A stretch of 64,000 nucleotides of DNA from Nocardia macrotermitis (GTDB taxonomy: Bacteria; Actinomycetota; Actinomycetes; Mycobacteriales; Mycobacteriaceae). Made by a program: the position numbers and the translations under genes. The DNA lies in assembly GCF_009604405.1 (NCBI RefSeq), contig NZ_WEGK01000013.1:124001-188000 (forward strand). Direction: 5' to 3'. This document shows, piece by piece, positions 49,620 to 57,531 of the stretch. The notes under the pieces were generated by a model that saw only the letters and a program-made list of their open reading frames with translations, was not told where the DNA came from and made no database searches. How positions within the stretch are numbered: the stretch's first letter is position 1; each line of letters starts with the position of its first letter.

Positions 49620-50768
49620 ATGGATGAGGTGGTGCGGTACACGTACCGGCTTCGGCCGGGGCGCACCGCCGAGACGGCATTGCTCGCTGAGTGGGGCCGT
49701 TGCCGTTGGCTGTGGAACGAAGCGGTCCATCAGTACCGATCCGGGCAGAAACCGACGTTCGCGAAACTCGGGAAACTGCTGACCGAAGCGCGGGCGAAGC
49801 TCCCATGGCTGCGCGGGGGTTCGCAGGTCGCCCAGCAGCAGACCCTGCGTGATTACGCGCAGTCGCTGGATCATTCGTTCAAGATGAAGGGTCGCGGTCG
49901 CCCGAAGGCGAAGTCTCGCAAGAGGTCTCTGCCGTCGTTGGAATACACCATGCGCGGATTCTCCATCCGCGATCGTCGACTGATACTGCCGAAGGGAGTG
50001 ACAGTCCCGGTGGTGTGGTCTCGGGAATTGCCGTCGCAGGCCACCTCGGTCCGGGTGTATCAGGATTCGCTCGGCCATTGGTACGGGTCTTTCGTCGTGC
50101 GCCGAGCGGTCCCGGCCTATCCGCGTGGTGAGGGCCGTATCGGTATCGACTGGGGCGTATCGACTACGGCGACGACTACCGATCCTTCCTTCGATCTGCC
50201 ATACCTCGGGCATCGGAAGCGGTGCGCCGCCGAGCTGGCGAAGGCGCAGCGGAAGATGGCGCGTCGACATCGCAAAGGCCGACCGCAGTCCAGGGGGTAC
50301 TGCGAGGCGAAGCGGCAGGCTGCCCGGTTGGCGAAGAAAGCTGCTCGGCAGACTGTTCACGATTCGCGCGCGTGGGCGAAACGAGTGGTCGACGGCCATG
50401 ACTTGATCGCTGTCGAGGATTTCAAACCAACGTTCCTGGCGAAGTCCACGATGGCGCGCAAGGCTGCTGATGCCGCGATCGGTGTGACGAAGCGTGAACT
50501 GATCGAACGTGCTACGCGGGCTGGGCGGAAGGTGGTGATGATCCGGCCTGCCTACACGACCATGACGTGCAGTCGGTGTCTCGCGAGAACCAAGCGACTC
50601 GAACTGCACGAGAGAAACTTCCGGTGCGACAGTTGCGGATTCGCAGACGGTCGGGATCGGAACGCTGCCAGAGTGGTTCTGGCTGTGGCAGAACGGGGCC
50701 ACGTCGGTGTCGAAGATGTCAGACAATCGGATCACCTCCTCCGGGTGGATGGTTCGGTTGCGGTCTGA
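49620..50768 (+). CDS. tnpB: RNA-guided endonuclease TnpB (IS200/IS605 or IS607 type)
   Basis: The 382-residue protein is the mobile-element nuclease ancestral to Cas12. The split RuvC active site appears complete: Asp177 in GIDWGVS, Glu266 in AVEDFKP and Asp346 in GRDRNAAR. A zinc ribbon is visible as CSRC and CDSC between the last two. The N-terminal helix-turn-helix-like OrfB region is present. No TnpA transposase is adjacent, so the element is a TnpB-only insertion, sitting antisense between wzm and wzt. A reRNA/omega-RNA would be expected at its 3' end. Confidence 0.92.
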   Translation: MDEVVRYTYRLRPGRTAETALLAEWGRCRWLWNEAVHQYRSGQKPTFAKLGKLLTEARAKLPWLRGGSQVAQQQTLRDYAQSLDHSFKMKGRGRPKAKSRKRSLPSLEYTMRGFSIRDRRLILPKGVTVPVVWSRELPSQATSVRVYQDSLGHWYGSFVVRRAVPAYPRGEGRIGIDWGVSTTATTTDPSFDLPYLGHRKRCAAELAKAQRKMARRHRKGRPQSRGYCEAKRQAARLAKKAARQTVHDSRAWAKRVVDGHDLIAVEDFKPTFLAKSTMARKAADAAIGVTKRELIERATRAGRKVVMIRPAYTTMTCSRCLARTKRLELHERNFRCDSCGFADGRDRNAARVVLAVAERGHVGVEDVRQSDHLLRVDGSVAV

Positions 50769-50815
50769 GCTGGAAATCTCCCGCCTCCCAGGCTGGGGAA
50801 CCGTTAAGTGGCCCT
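50769..50815 (+). mobile_element. Candidate right end/omega-RNA of the TnpB element
   Basis: After the tnpB stop, a small hairpin CCGCCTcccAGGC flanked by C- and G-runs lies at about 50780-50800, then CCGTTAAG and the wzm stop codon. This is the usual position of the right end and omega-RNA scaffold. The boundary cannot be fixed without an empty-site comparison. Confidence 0.35.
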
Positions 50816-51709
50816 TTACACCCAGTACGGGACGCGCGAACGGAATTGCTTCATGGCCAGTAGTGCGACGGCCCAGCCCACCACGGTGATGCCCAGCACC
50901 ACACCCCAACTCAGCAGGCTCGACGGCTCACCCAGCAACGGCGCGCGCACGATCTCCAGATAATGGTAGGTCGGAATGATCTCGATCAGTCGCGCGCGTT
51001 CGCCGACGGCGCCGGCGTGATCGGTGAGGGATTTGGTATTCCACATCACCGGGGTCAGCACGAACAGCATCAGCGTCATACTGCTCAGAATCGGCGCGAT
51101 ATCGCGGTAGCGGGTGGCGAAGATGCCGAATACCAGCGTCACCCACATGGCGTTCAGGAAGATCAGCGCGATCGCCGGAATCGCCAGCAGCGCACTCCAA
51201 TTCAGGTGATGCCAGAGGCCCGCAACCGGAATCAGGATGACGTAGATGATCAGGTTGTGCGCGAAGAACAGCAGCTGCCGCCACACCAACCGGTAGACGT
51301 GCACGCTCAACGCCGAGGGCAGTTGTTTGATCAACCCCTCGTTGGCGATGAAGATCTCCGAACCCTCGAGAATGCTGTTGGAGATGATGTTCCAGGTGAT
51401 CAGGCCGACCGTCACATAGGCGACGTAGGCGCGCAGATCCTGGCCCAGCAGCGTCGAATACAGCACCGCCATCGCACCGGCCTGCACCGCGGTCGCGATG
51501 GTGATCCAGAACGGGCCCAGCACCGACCGCCGATACCGCTGCTTGATGTCCTGCCAGCCCAGCGACAGCCAGAGCTCACGCTGGGAGAAGCCGTCGCGCA
51601 GATCCTTGAACGCGCGGCGGAACGATTGGGCGTCGGACACTAGGGGTACCGAGACGTCGGCCGGGCTCTGCACGGCGGTCGCCGACTCGACGGGGGCAGC
51701 TGCGGGCAC
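50816..51709 (-). CDS. wzm: ABC transporter permease Wzm (galactan export)
   Basis: The 297-residue ABC-2 type permease has six predicted membrane helices after a cytoplasmic N-terminus. It carries the family segment LWLSLGWQDIKQRYRRSVLGPFW and a C-terminal FRSRVPYWV. With Wzt it would flip or export the lipid-linked galactan. It begins at GTG 51709, eight bases after TACAGT. The TnpB element begins immediately beyond its stop codon. Confidence 0.92.
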   Translation of the reverse strand: MPAAAPVESATAVQSPADVSVPLVSDAQSFRRAFKDLRDGFSQRELWLSLGWQDIKQRYRRSVLGPFWITIATAVQAGAMAVLYSTLLGQDLRAYVAYVTVGLITWNIISNSILEGSEIFIANEGLIKQLPSALSVHVYRLVWRQLLFFAHNLIIYVILIPVAGLWHHLNWSALLAIPAIALIFLNAMWVTLVFGIFATRYRDIAPILSSMTLMLFVLTPVMWNTKSLTDHAGAVGERARLIEIIPTYHYLEIVRAPLLGEPSSLLSWGVVLGITVVGWAVALLAMKQFRSRVPYWV

Positions 51710-51717
51710 AGTGCACG

Positions 51718-51723
51718 ACTGTA
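51718..51723 (-). promoter_or_regulatory. -10 box TACAGT before wzm
   Basis: TACAGT on the minus strand is 8 bases upstream of GTG 51709. Confidence 0.4.
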
Positions 51724-51765
51724 GCCGACGGGGTGCGGCGGACCACAGGTACGCGGGAGATCCAT

Positions 51766-52368
51766 CTACAGGTACTGGCCGGAGACTCCCGAGGATCCCT
51801 GCTGACCACCGTCGCGCGGAACGTGCATACCGGGCGGCAACGCGTGCCGCATCTGCTCGAGCTGCGCGCGGGCGGCCATCTGCTGGGCGAACAGCGCGGT
51901 CTGGATGCCGTGGAACAACCCCTCCAGCCAGCCGACCAGCTGGGCCTGGGCGATGCGCAGTTCAGCGTCGGAGGGAATGGTGTCGTCGCCGAACGGCAGC
52001 GCCAGCCGCTCCAGCTCCTCGCGCAGCTCCGGGGCCAGCCCCTGTTCGAGTTCGCGGATCGAGGTCTTGTGGATCTCGCGCAGCCGGGTGCGGCTGGCGT
52101 CGTCCAGCGGCGCGTGCCGCACCTCTTCCAGCAGCTGTTTGATCATGGTGCCGATGCGCATCACCTTGGCAGGCTGCTCGACCATATCGGCCAGCGACTC
52201 CTCCTTGGCCTCCTCGTCGTCGGCCTCGGCTGCGCCCTCGCCGACCACCTGGCCGGTGAGCGGCGAGTCGCCCCGGGAGCCCGCCGGCAGCACCAGCGGC
52301 TGACCGTCGGGTCCGATCACCACGATGGATTCCGATTCTCCGTCCGAGTGCGTCATGGTGTCCATCAT
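51766..52368 (-). CDS. bpa: Bacterial proteasome activator Bpa
   Basis: Bpa is an ATP-independent ring activator that opens the 20S proteasome gate. The 200-residue protein has an acidic, disordered N-terminus, a helical core (about 60-175, containing QPAKVMRIGTMIKQLLEEVR and ELRIAQAQLVGWLEGLFHGIQTALFAQQM) and the C-terminal GQYL motif that docks into the proteasome alpha ring. The homologue Rv3780 has the same neighbours in M. tuberculosis. Starts at 52368, 52365 or 52356 are possible; none has a strong ribosome binding site. Confidence 0.93.
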   Translation of the reverse strand: MMDTMTHSDGESESIVVIGPDGQPLVLPAGSRGDSPLTGQVVGEGAAEADDEEAKEESLADMVEQPAKVMRIGTMIKQLLEEVRHAPLDDASRTRLREIHKTSIRELEQGLAPELREELERLALPFGDDTIPSDAELRIAQAQLVGWLEGLFHGIQTALFAQQMAARAQLEQMRHALPPGMHVPRDGGQQGSSGVSGQYL

Positions 52369-52425
52369 GTCCGGTCGGGGCGCGACGCGCTAAGCCGAAT
52401 ACCGGGTTCGCGCGATCCCGGCGTG

Positions 52426-52482
52426 CCCAGCGGCGAAGCGTCTCCGTCCGGCTGGAAGTTGCCCGCGAAGCGAAAGGCTCAG
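52426..52482. repeat. Partial copy of the emb-region repeat
   Basis: About 57 bases containing TCTCCGTCCGGCTGGAAGTT are the reverse complement, nearly base for base, of the tails of the repeats at 18161-18318 and 18350-18507. The palindromic part is absent here. Confidence 0.85.
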
Positions 52483-52525
52483 CAGCAAGACTCCAACACC
52501 ATTACGCCGAGTTGCCTCCTGCGCT

Positions 52526-52531
52526 TAGAGT
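52526..52531 (+). promoter_or_regulatory. -10 box TAGAGT, leaderless aminotransferase-like gene
   Basis: TAGAGT is followed by 7 bases and ATG 52539. This fixes the start; the frame is open for a further nine codons upstream. Confidence 0.5.
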
Positions 52532-52538
52532 GGCCTGC

Positions 52539-53741
52539 ATGACTTACGACGTCGCACGGGTTCGGGGCCTCATACCGTCCCTGGGCGACGGGTGGATCCA
52601 TCTCGACCCGCAGGCTGGGATGCTTGTTCCGGATTCGGTATCTCGTGCCGTCTCAACGGGTTTCCGCACGTCGGCCTTCTCGCACACCAATCGTCACGCC
52701 GCCGCCAAGCGCAGCGGAGCCATCCTGGACGCGGCCCGTGAGGCCGTCGCGGACCTGGTCGGCGGTGATCCGGCGGGCGTGGTGCTCGGCCCGGATCGCG
52801 CGGTCCTGCTGGCCTGGCTGGCCGAATCGCTGAGTTCGCGGCTGGGCCTGGGCACCGGGATCGTGCTCTCGCGGCTGGACGACGAGGCGAACGTCGCGCC
52901 GTGGCTGCGGATCGCGAACCGGTACGGCGCGCACGTGCGCTGGGCCGAGGTCGAGATCGAGACCTGCGAGATGCCCGCCTGGCAGTTCGAGGAATTGATC
53001 GGGCCGACCGCGCGGCTGGTCGCGTTGACCGCCGCCTCGCCGATCGTCGGGTCGGCCCCGTCGGTGCGGGTGGCCGCGGATCGGGTGCACGAGGTGGGTG
53101 GGCTGCTGGTCGCCGACTGTTTCGGGGCCGCGCCCTACGCGCTGATCGATATCGACGAGCTCAATGCCGATGTGGTGGCGTTATCGGCGCCGGCGTGGGG
53201 TGGGCCGCAGATCGGCGCGCTGGTCTTCCGCGATCCGGCGTTCCTGGACCGGATTCCGTCGATGTCGCTGAACCCGTACGCCAAGGGGGCCGAGCGGCTC
53301 GAGGTCGGCGGGCACCAGTACGCGCTGCTGGCCGGGCTGACCACCTCGATCGACTATCTTGCCGGGCTGGACGAGCAGGCCACCGGGACCCGGCGCGAGC
53401 GGCTGGAAGTGTCGATCACCTCACTCCAGGACTATCACGATCATCTGTTCGAGCACCTGATGGAGGTGCTCGATCGGATTCCGAACCTGACCGTCATCGG
53501 CCGGGCGTCGACCCGCATTCCGACGGTGAGCTTCACCATTTCCGGGTTCCAGGCGGAGAAGGTGTCGGCGAAGCTGGCGGATCTGCGGATCGGGACGTTG
53601 TCGGGTGCGCACGGCGGGAGCCGGTTGCTCGACGCGTTGGGCGTGAACGACGAAGGTGGCGCGGTGACCATCGGGTTGGCGCCGTACACAACGAAATTCG
53701 AGATCGATCAGCTGGGGCGGGCGCTCACTTCGCTGGACTGA
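52539..53741 (+). CDS. Aminotransferase class V-fold protein (Rv3778c-like)
   Basis: The 400-residue protein aligns with cysteine-desulfurase-like/kynureninase-fold proteins: HLDPQAGMLVPDSV at the N-terminus, LVADCFGAAPYALIDI, a GGPQIGALVFRD segment and GTLSGAHGGSRLLDALGV near the C-terminus. At the position of the PLP-binding lysine (usually SxHKxxGP) the sequence reads SAPAWGGP, so the lysine appears to be alanine. It may not be a classical PLP enzyme. It is convergent with the quinone oxidoreductase gene, as in M. tuberculosis Rv3777-Rv3778c. Confidence 0.82.
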   Translation: MTYDVARVRGLIPSLGDGWIHLDPQAGMLVPDSVSRAVSTGFRTSAFSHTNRHAAAKRSGAILDAAREAVADLVGGDPAGVVLGPDRAVLLAWLAESLSSRLGLGTGIVLSRLDDEANVAPWLRIANRYGAHVRWAEVEIETCEMPAWQFEELIGPTARLVALTAASPIVGSAPSVRVAADRVHEVGGLLVADCFGAAPYALIDIDELNADVVALSAPAWGGPQIGALVFRDPAFLDRIPSMSLNPYAKGAERLEVGGHQYALLAGLTTSIDYLAGLDEQATGTRRERLEVSITSLQDYHDHLFEHLMEVLDRIPNLTVIGRASTRIPTVSFTISGFQAEKVSAKLADLRIGTLSGAHGGSRLLDALGVNDEGGAVTIGLAPYTTKFEIDQLGRALTSLD

Positions 53742-53773
53742 ACGACGTTTCGGTCGCGGCGGGCGGTAATGCT

Positions 53774-54772
53774 TCAGTCCTCGCGGATTCGCAGAATGAC
53801 CTTGCCGACCGTTTCCGCCGAATCGAGCAGGCCGTGGGCGGTCGCGGCCTCGGTGACGGGTAATTCGGCGTGCACGACCGGGACGACGGTGCCCTCGGCG
53901 AGCAGCGGCCACAGGTGGCGGCGCACCTCGGTGATGATCTCGGCCTTGCCGGAACGTCCGTTGGTCGGGCGTTTGCGCAGGTTGGTGGCGTGGACGGTGC
54001 CACGTTTGCCGAGCAGCGTGGACAGGTTCAACTCGCCCTTCACCCCGCCCTGCATGCCGATGACGCACAACTGACCGTCGTCGGCGAGGGCTTCGATATT
54101 GCGGCCCAGATAGGCCGCGCCCATATTGTCGAGAATGACGTCCGCGCCACCGGATTCGGCGATCGTGGCGACGAAATCCTCCTCGCGATAATTGATCAGG
54201 ATGCTCGCCCCGAATTCCTTGCAGCGATCGAGTTTCGCCTGCGATCCGGCCGTCACCGCGACCCGCGCACCCCGGCTCACCGCGACCTGAATGGCATGCG
54301 TCCCGATCCCGCTACCGCCGCCGTGGATCAACAGCAGCTGCCCCGCGCGCAGCCCGGCCCGCATCACCAGATTCGACCAGACCGTCGCCGCGACCTCCGG
54401 AAGTGCCGCCGCCACAGCAAGATCCATCGCCTCGGGCACCGGCAGCACCTGCCCCGCCGGCACCACCACCTGCTCCGCGTACCCACCCCCCGACAGCAAC
54501 GCGCACACCCGATCTCCCGGCCGCCAGTCCCGCACCCCGTCGCCCACCCGCGCGACAACCCCCGAACACTCCAGCCCGAGTACCTCACTGCTCCCCGGCG
54601 GCGGCGGATAGAACCCCTGCCGCTGCAACAGATCCGCCCGATTCACCCCCGCGGCGGTCACGTCGATCAGCACCTCCCCAGCCCCCGGACCAGCCAGATC
54701 AGGGGCCTGCGCCCACCGCATCACCTCGGGCCCGCCGAAGCCGTCCAGCTCGATCGCATACATGACGCTCAT
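53774..54772 (-). CDS. NAD(P)H:quinone oxidoreductase (MDR family)
   Basis: The 332-residue zinc-independent medium-chain reductase has GAGEVLIDVTAAGVNRADLLQR, LGLECSGVVARVG, the Rossmann motif LLIHGGGSGIGTHAIQVA and GADVILDNMG. Members reduce quinones or enones with NADPH. GGAG six bases before ATG 54772 supports that start over upstream in-frame codons. It corresponds to Rv3777 by position. Confidence 0.9.
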   Translation of the reverse strand: MSVMYAIELDGFGGPEVMRWAQAPDLAGPGAGEVLIDVTAAGVNRADLLQRQGFYPPPPGSSEVLGLECSGVVARVGDGVRDWRPGDRVCALLSGGGYAEQVVVPAGQVLPVPEAMDLAVAAALPEVAATVWSNLVMRAGLRAGQLLLIHGGGSGIGTHAIQVAVSRGARVAVTAGSQAKLDRCKEFGASILINYREEDFVATIAESGGADVILDNMGAAYLGRNIEALADDGQLCVIGMQGGVKGELNLSTLLGKRGTVHATNLRKRPTNGRSGKAEIITEVRRHLWPLLAEGTVVPVVHAELPVTEAATAHGLLDSAETVGKVILRIRED

Positions 54773-55020
54773 TGTGAACTCCATCCCCCACCCCCGCCGT
54801 CCCGGGCCCACCCAACGCCCCGAACCCCCGAGGACCCCCAGGTTGCCCGCCCGCCCGAGTCCAGGGGGCTTACACCCTGTCCGGATACGTTGTCCGGATT
54901 GCCCGTTCGTTCAACAGGCCACGGCCGCGCCGACTCACGATCGCTCCGGCAGGCCACCCCCGATGCCCGCAAATCGTCAACGACTGATCCGCCAACGCTC
55001 ACCATCATCGGAGTGGGCGT

Positions 55021-55539
55021 TCACCCGGTGACGGCGGCTCCGATGCGCTGGGCGACCTGGTTGGGGGTGAGGTGTGTGGTGTCGATGACCTCGGCTTCGG
55101 CGTGTAGCCAGGTGCGGGCGGCTTCGGCGTAGGGCTCGAGGTACTGGAGGCGGAATTCCGAGGGGATGGCGGTGGCTGTCTCGATGCGTGTGCGGAGGGT
55201 GGCCCGGTCGGCGTGCAGGACGAAGTGTCTGATCGGGATGGCATGTCGGGCAAGGCCGTTGCTGATTTCGCGCCAGTACTGTTCGACCAGGACGGTCATC
55301 GGCATCACCAGGGTGCCGCCGGTGTAGTCGAGGATGTGGCGGGCGGTTTCGACGACGAGTGGTCGCCAGGGTGGCCAGTGCTGGAAGTTGTCGGTCGCCG
55401 GTAGTCCCGGCGTGACGTCCATGAGTGTTTCGCCGACCTTCTCCGCGTCGAATACGCGGGAATCGGGAATCAGTTGCTGCACAAGCGCACTGGTCGTCGT
55501 CTTGCCTACGCCGTGGGTGCCGTTGAGCCACACGATCAT
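55021..55539 (-). CDS. TmrB-like P-loop NTP-binding protein
   Basis: The 172-residue protein starts almost immediately with the P-loop WLNGTHGVGKTTTSALVQ. It continues with FDAEKVGETL, NFQHWPPWRPLVVETARHIL and LVMPMTVLVEQYWREI, a pattern shared with Bacillus TmrB, an ATP-binding protein conferring tunicamycin resistance. Whether this one protects against a nucleoside antibiotic or is a small-molecule kinase is unknown. ATG 55539 lies 7 bases after TACCGT. It is divergent from the hydroxy-acid oxidase. Confidence 0.8.
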   Translation of the reverse strand: MIVWLNGTHGVGKTTTSALVQQLIPDSRVFDAEKVGETLMDVTPGLPATDNFQHWPPWRPLVVETARHILDYTGGTLVMPMTVLVEQYWREISNGLARHAIPIRHFVLHADRATLRTRIETATAIPSEFRLQYLEPYAEAARTWLHAEAEVIDTTHLTPNQVAQRIGAAVTG

Positions 55540-55546
55540 GGGTGCC

Positions 55547-55552
55547 ACGGTA
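55547..55552 (-). promoter_or_regulatory. -10 box TACCGT, leaderless tmrB-like gene
   Basis: TACCGT on the minus strand is followed by 7 bases and ATG 55539. Confidence 0.5.
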
Positions 55553-55626
55553 GTCGGGTGTGATCGTGGCAGGTGTGGATCGGCAGCTCGTGAGCGATCG
55601 GCGGCGAATGTGTCGGTGGCGTAGGT

Positions 55627-55632
55627 TAGCGT
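55627..55632 (+). promoter_or_regulatory. -10 box TAGCGT, leaderless hydroxy-acid oxidase gene
   Basis: TAGCGT is followed by 7 bases and ATG 55640. With the divergent TACCGT box it leaves only about 75 bases between the two promoters. Confidence 0.5.
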
Positions 55633-55639
55633 TCCCGGC

Positions 55640-56815
55640 ATGAGCAGCTTCGCGGATTTCCAGAACGAGATCTATCTGGCCGGGTTGTCGGGGGTGGTGC
55701 CGGATCTGCCGATGTCGGCGGAGGGGTTGGAGCGGCGGGCGCGCGAGCAACTGGACGCGGTCGCGTACGCGTATGTGGCGGGGAGTGCGTCGGCGGAGCG
55801 GACGGCGGCGGCGAATACCGCGGCGTTCGATCGGCATCGGCTGGTGCCGCGGATGTGGCGGGGGACCAGCGGGGCCGACGGGCGGGATCTGTCGGTGGAG
55901 GTGCTGGGCACGAAGCTGGCCGCCCCGGTGCTCACCGCGCCGATCGGGGTGCTGGAGCTGCTGCGCGAGCAGGGGGAGAAGCTGGTCGCGGAGGTGACCG
56001 CGGAACTGGGGGTCGGCATGGTGCTGTCGACCGCGGCATCCACGCCGATCGAGGAGGTCGGGGCGGCCGCGGGGGCGTGGTGGTATCAGCTGTACTGGCC
56101 CAACGATCACGAGCTCGCCCGATCGCTGGTCGAGCGGGCCACCGCGGCCGGGGCGCGGGCCATCGTGGTCACTGCCGATACGCCCGGAATGGGTTGGCGG
56201 CCACGCGATCTCGAACTCGGTCACCTGCCGTTCCTGCAAGCGAAGGGCATCGCGAACTACCTGTCCGATCCGGTCTTCCGCGCCAAACTCGCGACCCCGC
56301 CCGAGGAGAGTGAGGAGGCCATGCGGATGGCCGTGCTGACCTGGGTCGGCCTGTTCGGCAACCACACCTTGCGGCCCGCGGACCTGGGACGACTACGTGA
56401 ATGGACGGAGCTGCCGATCGCGGTGAAGGGCGTGCTGCATCCCGACGACGCCCGCGAATTCGTCGACGCGGGTGCGGCCGGGATCGTGGTGAGCAATCAC
56501 GGCGGCCGTCAGGTGGACGGTTCGATCGCGGCGCTGGACGCGCTGCCCGAGGTGGTCGCGGCGGTCGGCGATCGCGCCGAGGTGCTGTTCGATTCGGGCG
56601 TGCGCACCGGTTCGGACGTCATGATCGCGCTGGCACTCGGGGCCAAGGCCGTGCTCTACGGCCGTCCGTGGGCCTACGGTCTGGGCCTGGCCGGTCGCGA
56701 CGGAGTGCGGCACGCGCTGCGGGTGCTGCTGGCGGATCTCGATGCGTCGATGGGACTTTCGGGTTGCGCGCGTCCCGCCGACCTGGATGGCGGTGTGCTG
56801 CGGAGCACACGGTGA
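55640..56815 (+). CDS. FMN-dependent alpha-hydroxy-acid oxidase
   Basis: The 391-residue TIM-barrel flavoprotein has WYQLYWPNDHELARSL, the conserved lysine in PIAVKGV and the active-site SNHGGRQ with catalytic His287 and the nearby arginine. VLFDSGVRTGSDVMIALALGAKAVLYGRPW is the FMN-phosphate region. Lactate dehydrogenase (LldD), lactate monooxygenase and glycolate oxidase share this fold; the length and absence of a membrane-anchor loop favour a soluble lactate-oxidising type. A MarR gene follows after 28 bases. Confidence 0.88.
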   Translation: MSSFADFQNEIYLAGLSGVVPDLPMSAEGLERRAREQLDAVAYAYVAGSASAERTAAANTAAFDRHRLVPRMWRGTSGADGRDLSVEVLGTKLAAPVLTAPIGVLELLREQGEKLVAEVTAELGVGMVLSTAASTPIEEVGAAAGAWWYQLYWPNDHELARSLVERATAAGARAIVVTADTPGMGWRPRDLELGHLPFLQAKGIANYLSDPVFRAKLATPPEESEEAMRMAVLTWVGLFGNHTLRPADLGRLREWTELPIAVKGVLHPDDAREFVDAGAAGIVVSNHGGRQVDGSIAALDALPEVVAAVGDRAEVLFDSGVRTGSDVMIALALGAKAVLYGRPWAYGLGLAGRDGVRHALRVLLADLDASMGLSGCARPADLDGGVLRSTR

Positions 56816-56831
56816 GGTCCGCCCCGGCCAA

Positions 56832-56837
56832 TACACT
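56832..56837 (+). promoter_or_regulatory. -10 box TACACT, leaderless marR gene
   Basis: TACACT is followed by 6 bases and GTG 56844, so the regulator has its own promoter even though it lies close behind the oxidase gene. Confidence 0.5.
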
Positions 56838-56843
56838 GTCCGG

Positions 56844-57338
56844 GTGATCGAGGAATCGAGCAGTCGCACGGCGGTGGAGCCGAGGTGGCTCAGCTCGGCC
56901 GAACAGCGGGCCTGGCGCGCCTACATCGACGGCCACCAACGCCTGATGGCGGAGCTGAACCGCCAGCTGCAACGCGACAGCGATCTGAGTCTGGCCGAGT
57001 ACCGCATCCTGGTACTGCTGTCCGAGGCTCCCGACCACTCCCTCCGGATGAGCGACCTGGCCGACGGCGTGCTGTCCTCCAGAAGCCGTCTGACCCACCA
57101 GATCCGCCGCATGGAATCCGCGAACCTGGTCCGCCGCACCGCCTGCGAGGAAGACGGCCGCGGCGTCCGCGCCCACCTCACCGACGAGGGCATGGCCCGC
57201 CTACGTGCCGCTTCCACCGGCCATGCCACCGAAGTCCGCCGCGATTTCGTAGACCTCCTCACTCCCACCCAACTGGAGGTGATCGCCGAGGTCTTCGAAC
57301 TCGTCGACGCCGAACTCGCCACCCGCACAACGAAATAG
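56844..57338 (+). CDS. MarR-family regulator
   Basis: The 164-residue winged-helix protein begins near RWLSSAEQRAWRAYIDGHQRLMAEL, with the DNA-binding core YRILVLLSEAPDHSLRMSDLADGVLSSRSRLTHQIRRME and the wing EDGRGVRAHLTDEG. The leading helices resemble MarR proteins of actinobacteria of unknown ligand. It may control the oxidase upstream, but no palindrome was found to support that. Confidence 0.88.
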   Translation: MIEESSSRTAVEPRWLSSAEQRAWRAYIDGHQRLMAELNRQLQRDSDLSLAEYRILVLLSEAPDHSLRMSDLADGVLSSRSRLTHQIRRMESANLVRRTACEEDGRGVRAHLTDEGMARLRAASTGHATEVRRDFVDLLTPTQLEVIAEVFELVDAELATRTTK

Positions 57339-57479
57339 GCGATCGAGCTTCGTGTCAGCGGGTTCATGATTCCGGATCAGCGGGTTCGGTCCTGCGGGTC
57401 GTCATCCGTTGCTCGACAGGTCGATGGTTCGCAGGGATCCGTCGATCGACATTGCGCCACAACGCGATCGGACGGTACG

Positions 57480-57520
57480 AGCCCGGCGTTCCGCGACGTG
57501 ATGTCGCGGCCCGCCGGGCT
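57480..57520. terminator. Large bidirectional terminator hairpin
   Basis: GCCCGGCG and CCGCGAC (57481-57497) pair with GTCGCGG and CGCCGGGC (57503-57519), interrupted only by a TT/CC internal loop, around the loop GTGAT. It lies between the convergent marR and hydrolase genes. Confidence 0.85.
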
Positions 57521-57531
57521 ACGCATCGGAA

